From contig JAKPQH010000061.1 of the NCBI GenBank assembly GCA_029580855.1, positions 1-64,000 of the forward strand: 64,000 nt of DNA. The letters run 5' to 3'. Of this stretch, positions 57,869 to 64,000 are shown one piece after another. How positions within the stretch are numbered: the stretch's first letter is position 1; each line of letters starts with the position of its first letter. The notes beneath the pieces are model-generated. The model saw only the letters and a program-made list of their open reading frames with translations, was not told where the DNA came from and did no database searches. Both the position numbers and the translations under genes were made by a program. This stretch comes from a bacterium. Its GTDB lineage: Bacteria; Methylomirabilota; Methylomirabilia; Methylomirabilales; 2-02-FULL-66-22.

Positions 57869-58774
57869 TCACCCGCTCCCCGCGTGCCGGCGCGCCTGGC
57901 GCGCGCGCTCCAGGATCAGTTGCTCCATGGCGATCACCGGGGGCTCCAGCAACATCCCATCCAGGACCGCGACTCCCCTCCCTTCGGCCCGGGCTTTTTG
58001 CCAGGCCTCCAGGACCCGCTCTGCCCGCTCGACACGCTCCTCGGATGGGCTGAACGCCGCGCGCACGACGGGGATCTGCCCCGGATGGATGACCTGTTTG
58101 CCGATGAACCCCATGCCTGCCGCCTGGACAGCCTCGGCTCGCAGGCCCTCCTGATCCCGGATGTCGAGGTAGATGGCGTCCACGGCGTCCACGCCCGCGG
58201 CCCGCGCCGCGAGGACCAGCTGGCACCGCGCATGATGCACCGTTCCTCGCCCCGCCGGCCCGGGGGTGAGCCCCAGGTCGCGCAGCAGGTCCACGTGGCC
58301 CAGGAGGAGGCCTTGCAGGCGCGAGGTCGCGCCGGCGATGGCGTACGCGTTGAGGACGGCCCGGGCGCTCTCGATCATGGCGAAGAGCCTCAGACCCCCT
58401 ATGGGTCTGCCGGCGTCGCGCTCCGCCGCGGCCAGCCGCCCGTCCACCTCCCGCAGGGTGTCCGCGTCATCCACCTTCGGGATGACCAGTCCGTCGGCCG
58501 TTGCGGCGACGGCGCACTCCACATCGGCCGCGAAGTGGGGGCTGGTCACCCCGTTCAGCCGGATCAGCCGCTCCGTCGTGGGGTCCGGGTGCCCGCGGAG
58601 CAGCCCGGTAATCCGCTCGCGCGCCTCCGCCTTTCGATCCGGCGCAACCGAGTCCTCCAGGTCGAGGATCACGGCGTCGGCGCCCAGCGTTGGCGCCTTG
58701 GCGAGCTTCCGCGCATCGCTGCCCGGGGCGTACAGGAACGTCCGGCGGAGATGGCGAGTCGTCCGGGGCGTCAT
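57869..58774 (-). CDS. CitE-like CoA-ester lyase (HpcH/HpaI family)
   Basis: A 301-residue TIM-barrel lyase. RTFLYAPGSDARKLAKA, LGADAVILDLEDSVAPDRKAEARE, FAMIESARAVLNAYAI and LLLGHVDLLRDLG carry the Arg, Asp and Glu metal and CoA sites seen in CitE, malyl-CoA lyase and methylmalyl-CoA lyase. GKQVIHPGQIPVV follows. It is coupled by ATGA to the upstream epimerase and lies four bases before the DUF3445 gene. The precise acyl-CoA is not determined. Confidence 0.85.
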   Translation of the reverse strand: MTPRTTRHLRRTFLYAPGSDARKLAKAPTLGADAVILDLEDSVAPDRKAEARERITGLLRGHPDPTTERLIRLNGVTSPHFAADVECAVAATADGLVIPKVDDADTLREVDGRLAAAERDAGRPIGGLRLFAMIESARAVLNAYAIAGATSRLQGLLLGHVDLLRDLGLTPGPAGRGTVHHARCQLVLAARAAGVDAVDAIYLDIRDQEGLRAEAVQAAGMGFIGKQVIHPGQIPVVRAAFSPSEERVERAERVLEAWQKARAEGRGVAVLDGMLLEPPVIAMEQLILERARQARRHAGSG

Positions 58775-59643
58775 CGCGTCCACTCCTCCACCAGGTCCGC
58801 GGAGAGGGCCCCGCGTCCGATCTCGGACACGGGGCCCGTCAGGGTGAGGTCCCAGTTTTCCGCCACGGCCACGGTCAGCTCGCCCCCCGGGCTCTGCACC
58901 GTCACCCGTCTGTCCGTGAGGCCGTTCTTCACGCAGGCGGAGACCACCCCGCACGAACTGGTGCCGGACGCCAGCGTCCACCCCGCACCCCGCTCCCAGA
59001 TCATGATCGCCACGCGGTCCCGGGCCAGCACCGTGGCGAACTGGACGTTGATCCGCTTTGGAAAGCTCGGGTGGTGCTCGATCTTCGGCCCCAGGCGCCT
59101 AACACGCGCCTCGTCCAGGGTGTCGGCCAGGATGACGCAGTGCGGATTCCCCACCGAGACGCACGTCACCGTGAGCCGCTCGCCGTCCACGACCAAGGGC
59201 TCGCCCACCACCTCGCGCCGCGGGCCGGCCACGGGGATCTCCTCGCTCACGAACGTCGCCCGACCCATATCGGCGGTGATGGTGCGGACGCGGCCCTCCT
59301 CCACGTCCAGCCTGGCGCGCACCCGCCCGCCCAGCGTGGATATGGTGAAGTCCGGCCGCGGGGCGTAGCCGTGATCCCACAGAAACTTGGCCAGGATGCG
59401 GATGCCGTTGCCGCTCTTCTCGGCCTCGCCCCCGTCGGGGTTGAAGATCCGCACGCCGAAGTCGGCGCTCGCCGCAGGCACCAGCAGCAAGATCCCGTCG
59501 GAGCCGATCCCGAAGTGGGAGTCGCAGATCGTCCGGACCGCCTCGGGTGTGAGCGGAAACGACAGCTGCGACCCGTCCAGCACGATGTAGTCGTTGCCCA
59601 GCGCATGCGACTTCACGAATTCGTTTGTCGTCAACCGAGCCAT
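58771..59643 (-). CDS. DapF-like epimerase lacking one catalytic cysteine
   Basis: A 290-residue member of the diaminopimelate epimerase family: FVKSHALGNDYIVLD, FGIGSDGILLL, FNPDGGEAEKSGNGIR and SGTSSCGVVSA. In true DapF both faces of the substrate are served by cysteines; here Cys231 is present but the first, normally in a CGNG motif, is Ser77. Together with its catabolic neighbours this suggests an epimerase or dehydratase acting on another amino acid rather than lysine biosynthesis. It heads the operon and has a good promoter upstream. Confidence 0.85.
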   Translation of the reverse strand: MARLTTNEFVKSHALGNDYIVLDGSQLSFPLTPEAVRTICDSHFGIGSDGILLLVPAASADFGVRIFNPDGGEAEKSGNGIRILAKFLWDHGYAPRPDFTISTLGGRVRARLDVEEGRVRTITADMGRATFVSEEIPVAGPRREVVGEPLVVDGERLTVTCVSVGNPHCVILADTLDEARVRRLGPKIEHHPSFPKRINVQFATVLARDRVAIMIWERGAGWTLASGTSSCGVVSACVKNGLTDRRVTVQSPGGELTVAVAENWDLTLTGPVSEIGRGALSADLVEEWTR

Positions 59644-59718
59644 GCCTCAGTCTCCTGGTTGCGGGAACGACCGTTGGCGCGCCGCCGCAGCCGCTTCCCG
59701 CCGCGACCGGTGAGGGCA

Positions 59719-59747
59719 CAAATATCAAAGGGCAGCCGGCGTGTCAA
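59719..59747 (-). promoter_or_regulatory. Promoter of the epimerase/lyase/DUF3445 operon
   Basis: On the minus strand TTGACA (59747-59742) and TATTTG (59724-59719) are 17 bases apart. Its -35 lies 13 bases from the -35 of the opposite promoter and forms an inverted repeat with it. Confidence 0.55.
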
Positions 59748-59760
59748 GGTCACACGTGGA

Positions 59761-59790
59761 TTGACACCGCCGGTCGCCTTGAGCGATGAT
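59761..59790 (+). promoter_or_regulatory. Promoter of the second binding-protein gene
   Basis: TTGACA (59761-59766) and GATGAT (59785-59790), 18-base spacer. The leader of about 90 bases includes AAAGGAGGTGA (59810-59820) and the working ribosome site GGAGGAAAACCG before ATG 59885. Confidence 0.5.
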
Positions 59791-59884
59791 ACCGGCGGTG
59801 CTGTCGGGAAAGGAGGTGACGGGATCAGGACGAGGCGGGGAGGGATGACCACGTGCAGGTGTGCGCTGGACCGGAGGAAAACCG

Positions 59885-61135
59885 ATGCGGAACAACACGA
59901 CGCGCAGAGACTTCCTGAAGACGGCGGCCGCGGCGGCTGCGGCGGTCGGTGCCAGCGGGATGTTCGCTCCCGCGATTCTCAGGGCGCAGCGGCAGCCCGT
60001 CAAGATCGGCCATCTGATCCCCCAGAGCGGCTTCTTGTCGCCGATGGGCGAGTACATGATCAATGCCGCCAAGCTGGCGGTGGACGAGATCAACGCGGCC
60101 GGCGGCGTTTTGGGACGCCAGCTGCAGCTCGTCCCCGAGGACGACCAGAACCCGGGGGTGGCCGTCCAGAAGGCCACCAAGCTCATCCAGCAGGAGAAGG
60201 TGGACGCGTTGATGGGGACGGTGAGCAGCGCCGTCTGTCTGGCCGTGATGGAGGTGGCGGACCGCTCCAAGATGCTCCTGGTCAACACCGGCTCCAACTC
60301 CGACGAGATCCGGGGGAAACGCTGCAACTTCTACACCTTCTCCGTCGAGGGCTCCAACTCCCAGTACGTCAACACCATCGGCCGCTACCTGATCAAGCAG
60401 AAGCAGTACAAGCGCTGGTATTTTCTGACCTCCGATTACGCGTTCGGGCACGACCTACTGCGCGTGTCGCGCATGCTCCTGAAGAAGATGGGCGGGACCG
60501 AGATCGGCAGCGAGCTGATCCCGACCGGCACCATGGACTTCAGCTCGTACCTGCTCAAGGTCCGGAACCTGAAGCCGGACGTGGTGTTCCAGAATTTGGC
60601 GGGCACCGATCAGACCAACTTCATGAAGCAGTACGCCGAGTTCGGGCTGACCATGGAAGTGGCGGGCGGACTCATCGACACCCTGCTGATGTGGCCCGTC
60701 GGTGTGGGTTCCATCACCGGCTCCTTCCCGCTGCTCTGGTGGTACGATCTCCCCTATGACGAGACGAAGCGGTTTGCAGCGGCCTTCACGAAGAAGTACG
60801 GCAAGCCGCCCGAGAACCAGGCCTGGGGCGACTACTACAGCACCAAGGCCATCGCCATGGCCATCCAGCAGGCCGGCACGACCGACAGCAAGAAGGTCGT
60901 CGAGGCCATGGAGAAGATCAAGTTCGACGGCGGGAAGGGTCGGCAGCTCTACTTCCGGTCGTGGGACCACCAGCTGATGCAGCCCATGTGGGTCGCTCTG
61001 GGCAAAAAGAAGGACGAGTCCAAAGACCAGTGGGACATCTGGAAGATCGCCGGAGAGGTCCCCGACAAGAACGAGGATCTCGAGGTGATCGCCTCCACCA
61101 AAGAGGAGAACGCCTGCGAGATGACCCGGTCCTGA
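59885..61135 (+). CDS. Branched-chain amino-acid-type ABC substrate-binding protein (2)
   Basis: A 416-residue homologue of the protein encoded at 52070, with the same length and clear similarity throughout. The Tat signal is TTRRDFLKTA with cleavage near LRAQ; GHLIPQSGFLSPMGEY, INAAGGVLGRQ, NTGSNSDEIRG, YAFGHD and ENQAWGDYYSTKA align with it. It has its own promoter and is not followed by permease genes, so it probably shares the LivH/LivMGF channel or binds a related ligand. GGAGG precedes ATG 59885. Confidence 0.92.
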   Translation: MRNNTTRRDFLKTAAAAAAAVGASGMFAPAILRAQRQPVKIGHLIPQSGFLSPMGEYMINAAKLAVDEINAAGGVLGRQLQLVPEDDQNPGVAVQKATKLIQQEKVDALMGTVSSAVCLAVMEVADRSKMLLVNTGSNSDEIRGKRCNFYTFSVEGSNSQYVNTIGRYLIKQKQYKRWYFLTSDYAFGHDLLRVSRMLLKKMGGTEIGSELIPTGTMDFSSYLLKVRNLKPDVVFQNLAGTDQTNFMKQYAEFGLTMEVAGGLIDTLLMWPVGVGSITGSFPLLWWYDLPYDETKRFAAAFTKKYGKPPENQAWGDYYSTKAIAMAIQQAGTTDSKKVVEAMEKIKFDGGKGRQLYFRSWDHQLMQPMWVALGKKKDESKDQWDIWKIAGEVPDKNEDLEVIASTKEENACEMTRS

Positions 61136-61150
61136 GGTCGAGCGCGCACG

Positions 61151-61186
61151 CCCGGCCCCCCTTCGTACCCCGGAAGGGGGGCCGGG
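61151..61186 (+). terminator. Stem-loop after the second binding protein
   Basis: A perfect 14-base-pair stem (61151-61164 with 61173-61186) with an eight-base loop, closely matching in design the hairpin after the first binding protein. No U run follows. Confidence 0.7.
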
Positions 61187-61327
61187 TGCTTCCCGCCCCG
61201 GCGGTGCGCCGGGACATCCGGCTCGCCCCACCGCCGGACGCCGCCCGCTCCGGCGGCAACGCGGCACGCGAGAGCCGGTGAGTCGCCGCGGCATGTGTGC
61301 TACAAGAATGCGCGGGGAACCGTGGCC

Positions 61328-61780
61328 ATGCAGCTGCTCAAACGCATCCTCCCCATTCTCGCGTCGCTGCTTTACGTCATCAGCCCCATCGACGCCCTGC
61401 CGGACTTCCTGCCGGGCGTCGGCTGGCTCGACGATCTCCTCGTCATCGGGTTCCTGCTCTGGTGGCTGAGCCGGCAGTCGCAGGGGCGCTCCCCATGGGA
61501 CGTGTTCCGCGAGCGGATGCAGGGCCGCGCGGCACCCCGGCCGGGCGCCCCGCGCCCGGAGGACCTTACCGCCGACTTCAGCCGGATGGACCCGTACACC
61601 TTGCTCGGGGTCGCCCCGCGCGCGTCTGCGGAGGAGATCAAGACGGCCTACAAGCGCGCGGTGGCCCGTTACCATCCGGACAAGGTGGCGCACCTCGGCG
61701 CGGAGTTTCAGGAGCTCGCCCACAAAAAACTGCTCGCGATCCAGCAGGCGTACGAGACCTTGCTGGGAACGCGGCGTTGA
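61328..61780 (+). CDS. DUF1232 plus J-domain protein
   Basis: A 150-residue protein. The N-terminal part has YVISPIDALPDFLPGVGWLDDLLVIGFL, the DUF1232/YkvA membrane-associated motif, and a helix follows. After a Pro-rich linker the C-terminal J domain shows MDPYTLLGVAPRASAEEIKTAYKRAV and RYHPDKVAHLG with the HPD triad. It would recruit a DnaK at the membrane. ATG 61328 is chosen because the upstream 11 codons are not conserved in character. Confidence 0.82.
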   Translation: MQLLKRILPILASLLYVISPIDALPDFLPGVGWLDDLLVIGFLLWWLSRQSQGRSPWDVFRERMQGRAAPRPGAPRPEDLTADFSRMDPYTLLGVAPRASAEEIKTAYKRAVARYHPDKVAHLGAEFQELAHKKLLAIQQAYETLLGTRR

Positions 61781-61926
61781 GTCGAAAGACCCCGGTTCCC
61801 GTTGGACCGCCGACGGGCTGCGCGCCGTCGTCGCGGGGAAACGCCGGAACCCGGTCCCGCACAACGGCACCGTCCGGCGGTGGCGATGACACACCTCCCG
61901 GGACACGCACACGGCGGGCAAATCGC

Positions 61927-61954
61927 TTGCAATGCCCGATGACTTCACTATACT
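61927..61954 (+). promoter_or_regulatory. Promoter of the glycosyltransferase gene
   Basis: TTGCAA (61927-61932) and TATACT (61949-61954) with a 16-base spacer, about 27 bases before ATG 61981, which has AGGAG directly upstream. Confidence 0.55.
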
Positions 61955-61980
61955 TACCGCGGGTCGGCTAAACAGGAGCC

Positions 61981-63066
61981 ATGGCACACGTCGCCGCGTA
62001 CGTCACGGGGCACGGGTTCGGGCACGCCACGCGGATGGCCGCAATACTCGGGGCGCTGGTTGACCGCGTCCCCGGTCTGCAGGTGACGATCGTCTCGACC
62101 GCGCCCGAGTGGCTGTTTCGGATGAACCTGGCCGCGCCGTTTTCGTACCGCGCCCGCGCGCTGGATGTGGGCGTGGTTCAGGTGGACTCCATCCGCCTGG
62201 ACGCCGCGGCGACGCTCAAGGCGTATGCGGCGCTGCTCGAAGACCAGACCGGGCTCGTGGAGGCAGAGGCGGCGGCGCTGTGCCGGGACCGCGTCCGTCT
62301 GGTGGTCGCGGACATCCCGTCGGCCGCGTTTCTCATCGCGCGTCGCGCCGGTGTGCCCGGCGTGGGGATCGGCAATTTCTCCTGGGACTGGATCTACGCC
62401 GACTACGCCGCGGAGCATGCGTCGTGCGGCCGGGTCGTCGAGGCGATCCGGAACGCATACGGACAGGCCGATCTGTTCCTGCGGCTGCCGTTCCACGGCC
62501 CGTGCGACGCGTTCCCCGTCGTCCGGGATCTCCCGCTGGTGGCGCGCCGGGCCCGCCGCTCGCGTGCGGAGGTCCGGCGGCGGCTGGGCCTAACGGACCC
62601 GCGCCCGGTGGTCCTGCTCTCGTTCGGCGGCTTCGAGATCCGGGGCATCGATTTCGCCCGTGTGGAGCGCCTCGAGGAGTACCAATTCCTGACCACGCAG
62701 CCGTTGCCGCGGCCCGTCCGCAACGTGCGCGAGGCGGCCATGGACGGTCTGCGGTACGAGGACATCGTGGGCCAGGCCGACGCCGTCATCACCAAGCCGG
62801 GTTACGGCATCGTCTCCCAGTGTCTGGTGAACCGCGTCCCGGTCCTGTACACCGGTCGGGGGCGTTTCGCGGAATACGATTGCCTGGTGGAGGGCCTGCA
62901 GCGTTTCGGGGTCTGCCGATTCATCGCCAACGCCGACCTGCTCGCCGGCAACTGGCGTGAGGGTCTGGGGGAACTGCTGGCGCAGCCCCGGCACTGGCCG
63001 GACCTGCCCGCCCACGGTGCGGAGACCGCGGCGGGCGTACTCCACGATCTGTTGATGCGGACGTGA
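61981..63066 (+). CDS. GT-B-type glycosyltransferase-like protein
   Basis: A 361-residue protein resembling MurG-like or L-arabinokinase N-terminal glycosyltransferases: YVTGHGFGHATRMAAIL at the N-terminus (GHGFGH acceptor loop), IGNFSWDWIY, VVLLSFGGFEI, and the donor region ITKPGYGIVSQCLVNRVPVLYTGRGRFAEYD. No sugar donor or acceptor can be named. It is monocistronic by position with its own promoter. Confidence 0.75.
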   Translation: MAHVAAYVTGHGFGHATRMAAILGALVDRVPGLQVTIVSTAPEWLFRMNLAAPFSYRARALDVGVVQVDSIRLDAAATLKAYAALLEDQTGLVEAEAAALCRDRVRLVVADIPSAAFLIARRAGVPGVGIGNFSWDWIYADYAAEHASCGRVVEAIRNAYGQADLFLRLPFHGPCDAFPVVRDLPLVARRARRSRAEVRRRLGLTDPRPVVLLSFGGFEIRGIDFARVERLEEYQFLTTQPLPRPVRNVREAAMDGLRYEDIVGQADAVITKPGYGIVSQCLVNRVPVLYTGRGRFAEYDCLVEGLQRFGVCRFIANADLLAGNWREGLGELLAQPRHWPDLPAHGAETAAGVLHDLLMRT

Positions 63067-63187
63067 GAAGGCACGCGATACGACGAGCGGGGAGGGTCCG
63101 GCCCGCGGGCGCGTGGGCGTCCCGGAGGGATGCCGCGCACCCGGCGGCGGAGCGGACACCCGAGACGGTTTCCCAAAGGAGGCAAGC

Positions 63188-63598
63188 ATGTCGACCCCGA
63201 CGGACGGACATTCGGCCACCGTGCTCGTCATCGACGACCAACCGTTCTTCACCACCATGCTCCGCGGCTCGCTGGCACAGCAGGGGTTTCGCGTGCTGGT
63301 GGCGAACAACGGCCCGGACGGGCTGGAGTCCGCCAAGAAGAACCTGCCGGACGCGATCCTGCTGGATATCGAGATGCCGGGGATGGACGGGTTCGTGGTC
63401 TGCGAGAAATTGCGGAAGGACGACGCCGTCAAGCACATCCCCATCGTCATCCTGACGGCCACCAACAACCCGAAGTTGAACGAAAAAGCGTTCAAGGCGG
63501 GGGCGGACATCGTCACCCTCAAGGTCCTGTCGACCGAGCGGCTCGCCAATATGATTCGCCTGGCCATCGGGAAGGGCAAGGCGGCGCCGTCTGCATGA
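63188..63598 (+). CDS. Receiver-only response regulator (CheY-like)
   Basis: A 136-residue single receiver domain: TVLVIDDQPFFTTMLRG (acidic pair), LLDIEMPGMDG with the phospho-Asp, and IVILTATNNPKLNEKAFKAGADIVTLKVL, where the Lys of the signalling pocket is shifted. There is no output domain. AAAGGAGG precedes ATG 63188. No kinase is visible in the window. Confidence 0.88.
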   Translation: MSTPTDGHSATVLVIDDQPFFTTMLRGSLAQQGFRVLVANNGPDGLESAKKNLPDAILLDIEMPGMDGFVVCEKLRKDDAVKHIPIVILTATNNPKLNEKAFKAGADIVTLKVLSTERLANMIRLAIGKGKAAPSA

Positions 63599-63719
63599 CC
63601 GGAAGGGAATCGCCGACATGCGGGCCGGCGGCCGGGCGCGGAAAGACTACGCCGCACAACGATCCGGGACACCCCATCGGACAAAACGAGGTTGATCTGG
63701 ACGGAAAGGAGCACGACTC

Positions 63720-64000
63720 ATGGCACTCTTCGCAGAGCGCGTCGGCCTCCTCGACACCGAGAACGCCTTCAAGATCGGCCCCTACATCCGGCAGCTCGAG
63801 GCGGCGGGGAAACGGATCATCAAGTGCAATCTGGGCGAGCCGGACTTCCCCGTCCCCCAACCCATCAAGGACGAGGTGAAGCGGCAGCTCGACCGGGACA
63901 ACACCCACTACTGCGACCCGCAGGGCATCCTGCCGCTCCGGCAGGCGATCGCCGCCCACTTCCGCGAGACCCGCGGGATCCCGGCCACGCCGGACCGGGT
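63720..64000 (+). CDS. Class I/II aminotransferase, N-terminal part (partial)
   Basis: Ninety-four codons are in the window, running off the end: an N-terminal helix, LEAAGKRIIKCNLGEPDFPVP and YCDPQGILPLRQAIAAHF, typical of the start of PLP-dependent fold type I aminotransferases such as AspC/AlaT-like enzymes. The PLP Lys lies beyond the window. GGAAAGGAG precedes ATG 63720. Confidence 0.85.
   Translation, partial: MALFAERVGLLDTENAFKIGPYIRQLEAAGKRIIKCNLGEPDFPVPQPIKDEVKRQLDRDNTHYCDPQGILPLRQAIAAHFRETRGIPATPDR

Overview
The window is a stretch of very G+C-rich bacterial chromosome, about two thirds G+C by eye, with tightly packed genes that often share ATGA stop/start overlaps. A GT9 heptosyltransferase-like gene and a CsgG-like secreted protein suggest a diderm. 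Tat-exported Liv-type binding proteins, a fused Liv transporter and a multipart ferredoxin-type glutamate synthase cluster suggest an uncultured soil or subsurface lineage, perhaps Rokubacteria/Methylomirabilota. That placement is inference only; there is no rRNA or tRNA gene here to test it.

Layout. 1-4300: end of ruvB, a DUF2905 membrane protein, a SpoIID-like amidase activator or transglycosylase, queA, tgt and yajC, the usual recombination/queuosine/translocase string, but without secDF. 4400-18700: DUF488 and a small barrel protein on the minus strand, then mtnA, slt, thiD, a DUF89 phosphatase, coaBC, a 4Fe-4S uracil-DNA glycosylase, priA, an SDR, a GNAT, a GT9 glycosyltransferase and an MFS carrier. 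18900-27000: a split NAD synthetase (separate amidase and synthetase genes), alanine dehydrogenase, a DUF2157 membrane protein with a GDYXXLXY/beta-propeller partner, a sirtuin, an RlmI-like methyltransferase and a small PHD/RING-like zinc protein.

27300-40300 is on the minus strand: a three-gene glutamate synthase module with its own promoter, a heterodimeric ABC exporter, an MbfA-type ferritin/VIT1 metal exporter, and a pair of GlgC homologues of which one has lost catalytic residues. 40700-48750: a cyclic-nucleotide-binding protein, a CsgG-like protein, a Mut7-C protein, the fmt-rsmB-PASTA-rpe-pncA run and a QueG-related Fe-S protein. An IS110-family transposase (49165-50094) and a possible small RNA lie before a DAHP synthase gene.

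51700-61200 is the most distinctive part. Two homologous Tat-exported Liv-type binding proteins flank a LivH permease and a single polypeptide joining LivM, LivG and LivF. Between them, on the opposite strand, lies an overlapping operon of a DapF-like epimerase lacking one catalytic cysteine, a CitE-like lyase and a DUF3445 haem-dependent N-demethylase homologue. Back-to-back promoters join that operon to the second binding protein. This looks like an uptake and catabolism module for an unidentified, possibly N-methylated, amino-acid-like compound. The window ends with a DUF1232/J-domain protein, a glycosyltransferase, a receiver-only response regulator and the start of an aminotransferase gene.
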